Shown here: positions 16,833 to 25,720 of the stretch, in pieces
Layout: each line of letters begins with the position of its first letter
Position numbering within the stretch: position 1 is the first letter of the stretch
From: Chitinophagaceae bacterium
Lineage (GTDB): Bacteria > Bacteroidota > Bacteroidia > Chitinophagales > Chitinophagaceae
Direction: 5' to 3'
NCBI GenBank assembly: GCA_028288595.1
Contig: JAQBNK010000087.1
Location: 1 to 39,444 of the forward strand
DNA: 39,444 nt
Position numbers and translations under genes: made by a program
Notes under the pieces: generated by a model
The model's input: only the letters and a program-made list of their open reading frames with translations
What the model was told of the DNA's origin: nothing
The model's database searches: none

Positions 16833-16938
16833 ATGTTTACTAACTATCTCAAGATTGCATTGGGCAACCCAATAAAAAACAAAGCTTTTCTTTCATTAAT
16901 ATTTCCCATCTATCTATCGAATCGGATAGCTATAACAA
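16833..16938 (+). pseudogene. FtsX/MacB-like permease, N-terminal fragment
   Basis: MFTNYLKIALGNPIKNKAF... resembles the standard N-terminus of Bacteroidota FtsX-like permeases (MxxNYLKIAxRNLxxNKxFS). The frame then drifts (LSLIFPIYLSNRIA) and is lost just before the dispersed motif at 16942. It is a second permease remnant, of the opposite end from that at 14618, so it may be part of one split gene or another gene. Confidence 0.5.
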
Positions 16939-16958
16939 AAAAAAGCAGCATTTGACAT
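16939..16958 (-). promoter_or_regulatory. Dispersed motif, copy upstream of the HEXXH protein gene
   Basis: The minus strand reads ATGTCAAATGCTGCTTTTTTT (matches consensus TGTCAAATSCTGCTT). A good -7 box (TAATTTTG, 16990-16997) lies about 32 bases downstream on the plus strand, which would place the motif upstream of the -33 position of the promoter for the gene starting at 17012. Confidence 0.45.
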
Positions 16959-17011
16959 TTAGCCATTATATGGTTAAGTATAAAAAAAATAATTTTGAAT
17001 AAATAGTTTTT

Positions 17012-18184
17012 ATGCTCAAGAGAACTTTTATCATCTGCTTAGTAATATTGATTTCAAATTATTTAAATAACCGCACGCTCGCACAAAGCAGACCTTCCTA
17101 TCATTTTGCTGAAATGGATTATTATACGAATTTTCTATTTTTAGAAACTCCTTCTGTTTATTATCAGTACGCAATAACTCTGGTAAAAGACAAACAATAT
17201 ACCAAGGCACTGGCTAGACTAGAGAGAGCTATGAACCTTGGCTACACTGATTTTAAGCAATTAATAAATGAAGAAGCTTTCCATCCCTTACAAGCTGACC
17301 CCAAATGGGGAAAAATAATCCAACAACTGGCTATAAACCGGGACAAGTTATCATCCCTCAAAAACTTTGATGTAATCAGTTCAGATGTTATTAATTTTTC
17401 GATCGCAGCTAAAAAAGTGAACGAACCTGGATTTAGGAAATCGCTATTCATGAATTATATCTTACCTGGGAGCAATGGACTTAAAGCGTTTTATACCATC
17501 AGAATATTTGATCCATCCAACCTTGCTATAGCAATTGAAGAAAACCCTGATTTATACAATATGCTTGGCTCAAATCTTGCTTCAATTCAATCGATGAAAC
17601 CAGCGATTACAAGCGCTATGATGAAAATGAAATCTATATTTAACGCTACTGTTTTTCCAAAAGTATATTTTGTAGTTGGAATCAATAATACAGGAGGTAC
17701 TGTGGCGAATGAAGGTTTACTACTAGGAATAGAACGACAGTTTATAAAAGATTCATCTGGAAAATATCAAATGAAATCGACTGAAAATATAGTGCCTATT
17801 GTCGTTCATGAGCTCGTACATTTCCAACAGGATTACGGTCCTGAAAGCAATTCATTATTAAAGCTTGCTATCAAAGAGGGATCAGCTGATTTCATTTGTG
17901 AGTTACTTGTCGGAAAGACCACCTATGATAATCTAAAATATTTTGGTGAACAAAACTGGAATATGATCAGCTTAGAGTTTAAAAAGGACCTAAGCAGCAA
18001 CCCTATTAACCGGTGGTTTTATAATGGAAAAGGAACTTCCACCTGGCCGGGTGATCTTGGATATTACATTGGTTACCGGATAAGTAAGGCGTACTATGAA
18101 AAATCAAGTAATAAAATGCAGGCTATAATTGATCTGTTGACAACTAAAGACCCTACTGTTATATTATCAATGAGTGAATTATGA
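17012..18184 (+). CDS. Exported HEXXH metalloprotease-like protein (DUF2268-like)
   Basis: A 390-aa protein with a signal peptide (about 1-25, ending in TLAQ). A TPR-like stretch (about 45-110) contains VYYQYAITLVKDKQYTKALARLERAMNLGYTDF. In the second half, IVVHELVHFQQ is a clear HEXXH zinc site, and GSADFICEL 30 or so residues later can supply the third ligand (Glu or Asp) in the manner of gluzincins. The whole resembles the predicted Zn-dependent proteases of the DUF2268 group, fused to an N-terminal repeat. The substrate is unknown. It is intact cargo inside the element and probably has its own promoter. Confidence 0.75.
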   Translation: MLKRTFIICLVILISNYLNNRTLAQSRPSYHFAEMDYYTNFLFLETPSVYYQYAITLVKDKQYTKALARLERAMNLGYTDFKQLINEEAFHPLQADPKWGKIIQQLAINRDKLSSLKNFDVISSDVINFSIAAKKVNEPGFRKSLFMNYILPGSNGLKAFYTIRIFDPSNLAIAIEENPDLYNMLGSNLASIQSMKPAITSAMMKMKSIFNATVFPKVYFVVGINNTGGTVANEGLLLGIERQFIKDSSGKYQMKSTENIVPIVVHELVHFQQDYGPESNSLLKLAIKEGSADFICELLVGKTTYDNLKYFGEQNWNMISLEFKKDLSSNPINRWFYNGKGTSTWPGDLGYYIGYRISKAYYEKSSNKMQAIIDLLTTKDPTVILSMSEL

Positions 18185-18403
18185 TTTAAGATTTCAACTT
18201 AAGCTGTACTCGATGTAAAAATTAAAAATAAGCAATCACAAATTTCACTAATACTATTTAATTAAATCCTTATTATGACTCTATTTACAACCAATATCGT
18301 TCAGCCCCGTACAACTACGTAATTATTAGTAAACGGGCAGCAGATTTCTTAAAACAATCATTGAAGCAACTAGACTTGATAGTCTTTTAACTATACCAGG
18401 TCA

Positions 18404-19573
18404 TCATTCCATATATGATTTAAGCACTTCTTCGAGATTTTTACCACGCAGGTTTTTTGCAATTATTTTCCCTTCCTTATTAACAAGCAAATTAAAAGGT
18501 ATAGCGCGTACCCCTAATTCCTTTGACACTTTCTTATTTGTATTTGAATATTCGCTCAGTTGAGGCCAAACTAATCTATCATCAGAAATGGCTGCTAACC
18601 ATTTCTGCTTGTCGGCTGGCTCATCAAGACTTATTCCTATTATTAAAAATCCTTTTTCCTTGTACTTTTTGTACATGTTAGTTAGATTTGGGTTTTCTGC
18701 TCTGCATGGTTTACACCAACTTGCCCAAAAATCAAAAAGTAAATATTGTCCTTTATAAGATGAAAGACGAATGAAATTTCCCGCCGTATCTTTTAATGTA
18801 TAAGGCGGCAGCTTCTCTCCTATGCGGGTTTTTCTTTCATCTTTAATACGATCCAAAATAAAATGGCCAGTATATGTGTTTTTAGAAGCAACGGGAAGAG
18901 ACGAATAAATTTCTTCAACTTTACTAATATTTTTTGAGAGTTCTATCCGGGAAAAGAGCTCAAGGGAGTTGACCGCTAGCCGGGAGCGGGGATTCTTTCT
19001 AACGAATTCACCACTGATCTGTATCGTTTGTGTTGACAATTCAGCAAGGCGTTGCTGGTACACTTTTACCAGGGTATCTTCCTTGTTTTTTGATGCTTGA
19101 GAATATTTTTGTAGTGTCGCCTTTAATTCATCTTGAACTGGACGCAATAGTTGATTTAGCTTTTGGGATTCAACTTCTGCCCTGGAACCTTTTACAATGT
19201 AATTATCAAACCTGCTTATGGAAGCAATTGTAATATTGCCAGCATCTAAAAAAAAGTAGAAACTTGAGCGGTTATTGTTTTTTGCAGAACAGGCTTCAAT
19301 AGTTGCTTCAGCAGGCTCAGATAAAAAACCTGAAAAAAAATAGTTTCCATCTTTTACCTTTGCGCTATCCTTAATTACTTTCCCATGCTCATTGTAAGAA
19401 AGGTATATCGTTTCAACCGGTTCTATTAAGTTAGTCATCACCCCTTTTAAAGTAAATTTTCCGTTTAGACTATGGCTATTATGAATGTTTTGAGTCTGGG
19501 GAAAACTAATAGTTGGTAAACAGAGTAACGCTATAAAAACTATTGCGCCTTCATCGAATAATGTGTTTTTCAT
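18404..19573 (-). CDS. TlpA-like thioredoxin protein with DUF4369 domain
   Basis: About 389 residues, using the ATG at 19573 that precedes a signal peptide (KNTLFDEGAIVFIALLCLPTISFPQ). A DUF4369 beta domain (about 35-130; FTLKGVMTNLIEPVETIYLSY) is followed by a helical linker and a C-terminal thioredoxin-like AhpC/TSA-Redoxin domain (about 250-389). The active site is WASWCKPCRAENP (CxxC), with the cis-proline loop RAIPFNLL. Such proteins are periplasmic thiol-disulfide reductases, often near SusC/D-like or haem genes in Bacteroidota. The 220 bases between it and the HEXXH gene (convergent) show nothing clear. Confidence 0.88.
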   Translation of the reverse strand: MKNTLFDEGAIVFIALLCLPTISFPQTQNIHNSHSLNGKFTLKGVMTNLIEPVETIYLSYNEHGKVIKDSAKVKDGNYFFSGFLSEPAEATIEACSAKNNNRSSFYFFLDAGNITIASISRFDNYIVKGSRAEVESQKLNQLLRPVQDELKATLQKYSQASKNKEDTLVKVYQQRLAELSTQTIQISGEFVRKNPRSRLAVNSLELFSRIELSKNISKVEEIYSSLPVASKNTYTGHFILDRIKDERKTRIGEKLPPYTLKDTAGNFIRLSSYKGQYLLFDFWASWCKPCRAENPNLTNMYKKYKEKGFLIIGISLDEPADKQKWLAAISDDRLVWPQLSEYSNTNKKVSKELGVRAIPFNLLVNKEGKIIAKNLRGKNLEEVLKSYME

Positions 19574-20061
19574 TTTCTGGTTGTTTAAAATAATAATCAA
19601 TTAGCATTCTACAGGACCGCTAGTCAGGAGGAATAATTTTGGAAATCTATATTCAATAAAAACCTACCACTCGATTTTGTAGAAAACCGTTTAGTTAAAA
19701 TGATTCTTATTATTAAGAGCAAGAATTCAATAAAAGACTAAATAAAAATTTTCTGCTTTTAAAAAAAAGCAGCATTTGACATAATTATTACAAACCGGTT
19801 ATAAGTAGTTTTCAGCAAAGTATCCGTTTTGATTAAAAAACTGTGCTGTGCATCGAGGATACCTGCATTACCATCTTGGCGAAAGTGCTGACAGCTAAAA
19901 GCATAACGACAACCAGTATAACTGTGTTTTTAAATTTTGTATTTTACATAAGTATTATTCAGGTTAAAAAAACCTGTCATTTACCTTCTTTAATTCTCTT
20001 TTCTTTTCAGCACCGAAGCTTTATGCCGGTCCTTCAGCCGAGGTTTGGAGTTACGCTAGGA
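19574..20061. other. Gene-free stretch with a motif copy and an 8-bp hairpin
   Basis: No gene is recognised. CTGCTTTT (19753-19760) pairs with AAAAGCAG (19765-19772). The right arm is also part of the dispersed motif (19763-19782, minus-strand ATGTCAAATGCTGCTTTT). On the plus strand TTGACA is followed 18 bases later by TATAAG, which looks like a sigma70-type promoter. The 91-aa frame at 19843 has no family and is probably chance. Confidence 0.35.
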
Positions 20062-20773
20062 GAAAACTTAGGTTTAAGAATGTCTCGGTTTACGGGCTTT
20101 TACTCATTTTCGTATTAATTATTGTCAGTACTCGTGGCAATACAACGCCTGATATGACGGGTTATTGGAGAGGCGCAATTTCCAGGGATGGCGCAGTACA
20201 GATATTGGAAATGAATTTGTCGTATGAAAAGGACAGCTTGTTGGGAACATATAATCTCCCCGACTTAGGTCTATTTGAAGAACCTCTTCAATTTATCTCA
20301 CGAACCGATTCAGCTCTTACAATCAGGTTATTTGCCGGCCAGTTTAATTGCATAATGAATTCATCAAACATGGAAATTACAGGCGAAAACAAAAATTGGA
20401 AACCTGTCGCAGTAAAACTGCATGTAAAAAGATGACGGAACCACCGGTTTTATTTGAAAAGAAAAACTTAAATATTTCATCCCGGGGTATTGAACTTAAA
20501 GGAACCTTGTTTAGTCCAGTAAAAAGTAAGAACAATTCTATTATTGTAATCGCTCACGGAGCTCAGGATCCAACAAGAAAAAATTGGGTTTCGTTATTAT
20601 GCTTACCTGCTGGGAGGCTATGGGTACTCAGTTTATATTTTCGATCAACGAGGTAACGGGGAATCGGGTGGAAAGATTGACGCATCTTTGATGGATTTGA
20701 GCGATGATTTAATCTCAATAGGCTCATTTTTTAAAAAAACAAGTGGTGCGGGAACAAAGGTCCCAATCAACTA
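20062..20773 (+). pseudogene. Exported alpha/beta hydrolase, frameshifted and truncated
   Basis: One gene can be read across three frames. The leader RFKNVSVYGLLLIFVLIIVS runs into TTPDMTGYWRGAISRDGAVQ and a beta-rich N-terminal domain. A frame change near 20430 (A run) leads to VLFEKKNLNISSRGIELKGTLFSP, then SIIVIAHGAQDPTRKNW. A second change near 20583 (A run) gives FRYYAYLLGGYGYSVYIFDQRGNGESGG. The HGxQ and DQRGxGxS motifs are the early part of the alpha/beta-hydrolase fold. It ends before the nucleophile Ser is reached, so it is inactive. The start is uncertain because no ATG lies in the leader frame. Confidence 0.7.
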
Positions 20774-21132
20774 AAATCCTTGTTGAAACAAAAGAATAGG
20801 TAAATCATTCATTACGCGGTGATTTTTTTGAATAAAACTATAAGTTTCTCTTCCAAACTTTGCGAAATTGGGACATCACTGAAATACCAGCTTGCGGCTT
20901 GATTGTTTAAAAAGTTTTCAATGCCTACGCAAATTAAAAATATTGTAATAGAGTTGGACTTACTCCATACATTTTATGGTCAATTCTCGCCCTGATTTAT
21001 CTGCCCATAATACATGCAGTTCACACTCCTGTTTTGTCCAGCTATTAATTTTACGAATGAATCAAAACCTGCGTTTTAAGAGCGGGCGATAATTTCCATG
21101 GAAGTAGCCTTAGCGGCAATCGGCAAGATGTA
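20774..21132. other. Intergenic debris with a possible regulator fragment
   Basis: A minus-strand frame ending at about 20813 reads ICVGIENFLNNQAASWYFSDVP, followed by a helical ISQSLEEKLIVLFKKITA tail. It looks like the end of a small helical regulator, perhaps TetR-like, without its start. The remainder is not assignable. Confidence 0.3.
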
Positions 21133-21149
21133 CAAACGTAATACGTTTG
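21133..21149. promoter_or_regulatory. 17-bp inverted repeat upstream of mobC: candidate oriT or operator
   Basis: CAAACGTA and TACGTTTG are exact inverted repeats around a single A. They lie 56 bases before mobC. A second small inverted repeat, AACTC-GTTCG-GAGTT, is at 21172-21186. Relaxase/MobC cassettes commonly have oriT and repressor sites just upstream, so either role is possible; no nic consensus was recognised. Confidence 0.45.
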
Positions 21150-21204
21150 GTTTCATCGGCCCCTCACTCGGAACTCGTTCGGAGTTGATTAAAAGAGATC
21201 GAAA

Positions 21205-21600
21205 ATGAAGAAAGAGAAATGTGCAGTAAGAGACAAAATCATGACGCTGCGGATGAACAAAAATGAATTCCGGGAACTTGAAAGAAATCGCAAAAAGACA
21301 ACATCAAAAACCAATAGCAACTACGTGCGAAAGCTGGCACTAAATCAGCCGGTGACGGTGTTACACCGTAACGAGTCAATTGATTTGATAGTAAAAGAAA
21401 TTATTGCGCTAAAGAAAGAGCTGAATGCGATAGGCAATAATTTGAATCAGGCAGTTCACAAACTTCACACACTGGACAGGATACCCGAATTCAGAAACTG
21501 GTGTGAGCAATATGACATCCTGCGCAAACAAATACAGGAGAACACAAATCGAATAGTCATTACTATCCACCAAATATCAGAATCATGGTTGCAAGAATAA
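21205..21600 (+). CDS. mobC: MobC-family relaxosome accessory protein
   Basis: A 131-aa basic protein. The N-terminal LRMNKNEFRELE segment and NSNYVRKLAL are typical of MobC ribbon-helix-helix type relaxosome proteins. The C-terminal half has LKKELNAIGNNLNQAVHKLH, the 'GNNLNQ' signature of the family. MobC binds near oriT and helps the relaxase nick DNA. Its end overlaps the relaxase start by 16 bases, so they are co-translated. Not degraded, unlike the debris just upstream. Confidence 0.9.
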   Translation: MKKEKCAVRDKIMTLRMNKNEFRELERNRKKTTSKTNSNYVRKLALNQPVTVLHRNESIDLIVKEIIALKKELNAIGNNLNQAVHKLHTLDRIPEFRNWCEQYDILRKQIQENTNRIVITIHQISESWLQE

Positions 21601-22802
21601 CGATGCCGGCTTCAATACAAACGGCGTTGAATTATAATGAACAAAAAGTTCAGAAGGGTCATGCACAATGCATCGGTGAAGCGAATTTTCTTTTACCCCT
21701 CGACTATATGAATTTTTATCACAAACTTTCATGGTTCGAAAACCGGAATGCACTAAACGAAAGAGCAGCCACTAAAACGATTCACATCTCGCTGAACTTT
21801 GACCCGTCAGAAAACTATGAAAATGACAAGCTCAAACAGATCGCTTCAGAATATATGTCGCAAATTGGTTTTGCTGAACAACCTTACCTTATTTACAAAC
21901 ACCTGGACGCGGGCCATCCTCATATCCATATTGTGAGTACAACTATAAAAGACGATGGCTCAAGGATCAATACCCACAACATCGGTCGTAACCAGTCAGA
22001 AAAAGCAAGAAAGGACATCGAAAATAAATATGCACTCGTTCCCGCAAACAAACTTCAACAAAGGACCTATAAAACGTTGGTTCCTTTCCCGCTTTCAAGA
22101 TTAGAATATGGAAAGTCGGAAACAAGACATGGTATCGCAAACATCGTTTCACAAGTGGCTGGCGGTTATAATTATTCTTCGCTTGCACAATACAACGCTG
22201 TCCTGCAATTGTTTTCCGTCATTGCTGATCGCGGCGAGGAATCTGGTTTTATCTATAGCAAGCAAGGTCTTGTTTACTGCGTCCTGGATAAGGAAGGAAA
22301 AAAGATCGGTGTTCCCATTAAGGCAAGTTCCCTCCCGGGTAAGCCAACTTTATCTTTTTTGGAAGGCCGGTTTGCACTGAATAAATCCAGTCGTGAACCC
22401 ATGAAACTAGCATTGCAAAAATTAATAGACAAATGCTTGCTATCTAAGCCAGGTAGCCTAACGGATTTAATTGGAACATTATCCGCTTTACAAATTCAAA
22501 CATTGTTGAGACAAAATGATGAAGGCAGAATTTATGGTATCACATTTATTGATCTGAAAAATAAATGTGTATTTAACGGCTCCGAGATAGGGAAAGGTTA
22601 CTGCATCACCGGCATTCAAAAAAGTTTTACTCAAACACTCCCGGTTCCATCTGTTTCAGAAAGCAATAAAACGGGCCATCGGCAAGATTATCAGAGGGTA
22701 GAACATAGCTTGGCAGAACAAATGCTAAGACCCGAGATGAATTATTCAAACACTCCCTACCATTTAAAAAAGAAACAGAAAAGAAAGAAAAAAAATCTTT
22801 AA
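21585..22802 (+). CDS. mobA: Relaxase/mobilisation nuclease (MobP-like)
   Basis: A 405-aa relaxase. Motif I, ALNYNEQKV, contains the likely nicking Tyr17. Motif III, GHPHIHIVSTTI, contains His111, His113 and His115 for metal binding. The nuclease domain spans about 1-190, and the C-terminal part (about 190-405) is less conserved. It nicks oriT and leads the strand into a mating pore. There is no primase or helicase fusion. It overlaps mobC by 16 bases, and the coupling protein follows 18 bases after its stop. A diverged broken copy of part of this gene is at 27.06-27.39 kb. The start at 21585 gives the normal MVARI start. Confidence 0.92.
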   Translation: MVARITMPASIQTALNYNEQKVQKGHAQCIGEANFLLPLDYMNFYHKLSWFENRNALNERAATKTIHISLNFDPSENYENDKLKQIASEYMSQIGFAEQPYLIYKHLDAGHPHIHIVSTTIKDDGSRINTHNIGRNQSEKARKDIENKYALVPANKLQQRTYKTLVPFPLSRLEYGKSETRHGIANIVSQVAGGYNYSSLAQYNAVLQLFSVIADRGEESGFIYSKQGLVYCVLDKEGKKIGVPIKASSLPGKPTLSFLEGRFALNKSSREPMKLALQKLIDKCLLSKPGSLTDLIGTLSALQIQTLLRQNDEGRIYGITFIDLKNKCVFNGSEIGKGYCITGIQKSFTQTLPVPSVSESNKTGHRQDYQRVEHSLAEQMLRPEMNYSNTPYHLKKKQKRKKKNL

Positions 22803-22820
22803 TCACAGAAACTTACAACA

Positions 22821-24791
22821 ATGTCAACAGGTGAAAATGAACAAGACTTAAGGAAGATCGTTGATATGACAAGACTGTTAAGTATTAGCCTCTTATTGCT
22901 TCACTTTTATTATTACTGCTATGGTGCCTTTAAAGAGTGGGGAATTGTATCACAAATTTCAAATAGGCTTCTTCTCAATTTGAGTCACACTGGACTATTC
23001 AAAAACATCAATTACTCGAAATTACTGTGTTTGCTGTTCCTGGGCATTTCGCTCATAGGGGCAAAAGGAAAAAAAGAGGTAAGCATTGATCTCAAAAAAG
23101 CTTGCATAAAAATCGCTAGTGGAATAGTATTATTTTTTTTCACGGCTGTTATCCTAACGACGACTAATGAAGTAAAAACAATTGCTATTATTTACATGCT
23201 GCTTACTTCTGCTACATTTCTAGTCATTCTTAGTGAAGGAATTAAACTCAGCAGGTATCTTAAAATGAAGTTATCCGATGACATATTTAACGAGGACAAC
23301 GAAACCTTCCCCCAGGAAGAACGTTTATTGAGTAACGAGTTTTCGTTCTACTTTAAAGCCCGCTACCGGTTGAAAGGAAAGTTGCGGGATAGTTTTATCA
23401 ATTTAATCAATCCGTTCCGCGGCCTGTTAGTTACAGGCAGCCCCGGTGCCGGTAAGTCATGGTTTATTATACTTCCTTTGATTCGCCAGCAGATTGAAAA
23501 AAGCTTTGGCATGTTCATCTACGATTTCAAATACGATGACCTTTCTAAAGCCGCTTATAACTGGCTCGAAAAATACAAGGGCAATTACAAAGCAATGCCC
23601 TCGTTTTACTCCATCAATTTTGACAACCTCAATTCTTCCCATCGTTGCAACCCGCTGGATCCTGAATCAATGCACGACATTACAGACGCGATGGAATCAG
23701 CACGTTCAGTATTGCTGGGACTGAACCGTGACTGGATCAAAAAGCAGGGTGATTTTTTTGTTGAGTCTCCTATTAATTTTCTAACTGCCATTTTTTGGTT
23801 TTTACGCAAATATGAAGATGGCCGTTTTTGCACATTGCCACATGCAATTGAACTGATGCAGACTGATTACGATGAACTCCTTCCGGTGCTGAATACACAG
23901 CCGGAAATTGAAGTGCTGGTTAATCCTTTTATTACTGCTTACCAGAATGATGCGATGGAACAATTAGAGGGACAGGTAGCCAGTGCAAAAATTGCAATGG
24001 CAAGGCTCGCTTCACCACAACTTTACTGGGTGCTTTCCGGAAATGATTTTACACTTGACATCAATGACCCTTACAACCCGAAAGTCATATGCGTAGGAAA
24101 CAACCCGGAAAAGCTCAGTATTTATGGAGCCGTATTGTCATTGTATGTAGCGAGGTTAATCAAGATCGTTAACAAGAAGGGCAGGCAAAAATGTTCACTC
24201 GTATTCGATGAGTTTCCCACTATCTTTTTTAACAACATGGATTCATTAATTGCAACAGCCAGGAGCAACAAAGTAGCCACAACACTTGCCATGCAGGACT
24301 TTAGCCAGCTAAGAAAAGATTATGGAAAAGAGCAGGCCGATGTCATCACTAATATATGCGGGAATATTATCAGCGGGCAGGTTACAGGAGATACAGCCAA
24401 GTCTCTTTCAGAAAGATTTGGTAAGATCATGCAGGACAGGCAGAATATGTCAGTAAGCAGTTCAGATACTTCTTACAGCTATTCAAAACATTTGGACAAT
24501 GCAATCCCTGCATCTAAAATTGCAAGTCTTTCTTCAGGAGAATTCGTTGGCCTGGTAGCTGATGATCCCGATGAAAAAATCAAGCTGAAAATGTTCCATG
24601 GCGAGGTGATCAAGGACTCGAAAGCTATGAATGAGGAAATGAAAACTTTCAAGCCGATTCCTGAAGTATATGTCATCGAATCACATGAGATCAGTGATAA
24701 CTATTTCCAGATTAAGTTCGATATTAAAGCCCTTATTAAAAAAGAAGTAACAAAGCTCCTGGAGGATCACGAGAAAACTATTGCTGGATAA
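22821..24791 (+). CDS. Type IV coupling protein (VirD4/TraG-like ATPase)
   Basis: A 656-aa protein with about four hydrophobic segments in the first 140 residues (about 20-35, 68-80, 100-115, 122-138). A large cytoplasmic ATPase follows: Walker A GSPGAGKS (206-213) and Walker B in CSLVFDEFPTIFF (about 455-465), then the TraM-recognition part AMQDFSQLRKDYGKEQADVITN. VirD4-type proteins hand the relaxase-DNA complex to the mating pore. Last gene of the mobC-relaxase-coupling protein cassette. No pore genes are in the window. Its last 50 codons recur in degraded form at 26.27-26.47 kb. Confidence 0.9.
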   Translation: MSTGENEQDLRKIVDMTRLLSISLLLLHFYYYCYGAFKEWGIVSQISNRLLLNLSHTGLFKNINYSKLLCLLFLGISLIGAKGKKEVSIDLKKACIKIASGIVLFFFTAVILTTTNEVKTIAIIYMLLTSATFLVILSEGIKLSRYLKMKLSDDIFNEDNETFPQEERLLSNEFSFYFKARYRLKGKLRDSFINLINPFRGLLVTGSPGAGKSWFIILPLIRQQIEKSFGMFIYDFKYDDLSKAAYNWLEKYKGNYKAMPSFYSINFDNLNSSHRCNPLDPESMHDITDAMESARSVLLGLNRDWIKKQGDFFVESPINFLTAIFWFLRKYEDGRFCTLPHAIELMQTDYDELLPVLNTQPEIEVLVNPFITAYQNDAMEQLEGQVASAKIAMARLASPQLYWVLSGNDFTLDINDPYNPKVICVGNNPEKLSIYGAVLSLYVARLIKIVNKKGRQKCSLVFDEFPTIFFNNMDSLIATARSNKVATTLAMQDFSQLRKDYGKEQADVITNICGNIISGQVTGDTAKSLSERFGKIMQDRQNMSVSSSDTSYSYSKHLDNAIPASKIASLSSGEFVGLVADDPDEKIKLKMFHGEVIKDSKAMNEEMKTFKPIPEVYVIESHEISDNYFQIKFDIKALIKKEVTKLLEDHEKTIAG

Positions 24792-25170
24792 AGTAGCAAG
24801 CCAAAGAATTAAAAAAGTTTTATTGTGCTATGAGGCAAGTTTTCCCATGTCAGTCCCCCGTTGGTCTGTAAGGGGATGCCATGAGAAACAAGTAAAAAGT
24901 AAATTCTTATTCGTTAGGAGGCCAATTGCATTCTTGAAGAATTCCATTCAGCACCCAAAGTTTTGTATTGTGAGTCTAAAATGATTTGCGCGAATGTTCT
25001 CCTTAAAAAATTACTTGTATTATTCTAGCCAGGAACAAAACTTAAGATTGTTGTCCGGTTTTAAATGGTAACTGGTATAGTTAAAATCAAACCTACTTTC
25101 CTGTTTTGAACATACCGGAAGAAGACCGGAACCGGAAGTATAGAAATCAAAGAGCCCTTATTTTTCTGAA
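24792..25170. other. Gene-free stretch after the mobilisation cassette
   Basis: I see no gene with coding character and no clear repeat or terminator. A 67-aa frame (24781-24984) overlaps the end of the coupling-protein gene and is not supported. Confidence 0.5.
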
Positions 25171-25545
25171 TCAACCCGAAACCATAGTTTTATAGTTATG
25201 CCTTTCATGTACGATCTTCCCGTTTTTCCAGCGCTGCACTGAAATCTGGCTGCAATCCCATGGGCCAGTCAATGTATTGTCAAACTTGTAATGCCATTCA
25301 GTTGCGGATATATCATCACTAACTATTACATTCAGCAGTTGTGCGGAATAATTGCTGACTTCCGGCAGAAATATTTTTGCTCTTTCTTTATAAGCTGCAA
25401 GTCCAACAATGGGAGGCTTATCATTTTCACATGACACTACATTTTCGTCATAAAATTTATCTAACGCCTCCTCATATCGGAAGTCTTTTATGAGATTGTT
25501 TAATTCATCTACCAGTTGCTTCAAATGGGATGATGTTGATTTCAT
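25171..25545 (-). CDS. SnoaL-like / NTF2-fold protein
   Basis: A 124-aa protein that reads LKQLVDELNNLIKDFRYEEALDKFYDENVVSCENDKPPIVGLAAYKERAKIF, the standard alpha-helical start and cone-lining pattern of SnoaL-like proteins. It ends with QRWKNGKIVHERHNYKTM, the last beta strand pair. No catalytic residue set is certain, and such proteins are of mixed or unknown function. It is intact, and a copy of the dispersed motif lies 140 bases upstream of its start. Confidence 0.8.
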   Translation of the reverse strand: MKSTSSHLKQLVDELNNLIKDFRYEEALDKFYDENVVSCENDKPPIVGLAAYKERAKIFLPEVSNYSAQLLNVIVSDDISATEWHYKFDNTLTGPWDCSQISVQRWKNGKIVHERHNYKTMVSG

Positions 25546-25682
25546 ATGAGGTGAAAAATTTAATTTCAGTTATACCATATCCTTGTTGCGAGAGAGCATG
25601 AGAAAACCAAGCTGCTGAAAACTTTTAAGCCTAAAAAACGGCAAAATACACTCAAACTTCAGGGAGAAATAAAATCCTTATG

Positions 25683-25700
25683 AATAAGCAGGATTTGACA
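25683..25700 (-). promoter_or_regulatory. Dispersed motif, copy upstream of the SnoaL-like gene
   Basis: The minus strand reads TGTCAAATCCTGCTTATT. It matches the copy upstream of SusC (36471-36488) at 17 of 18 bases. It lies between the stop of the secreted hypothetical gene and the SnoaL-like gene. Confidence 0.45.
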
Positions 25701-25720
25701 AGTCACGTTGCTGTCATGAT

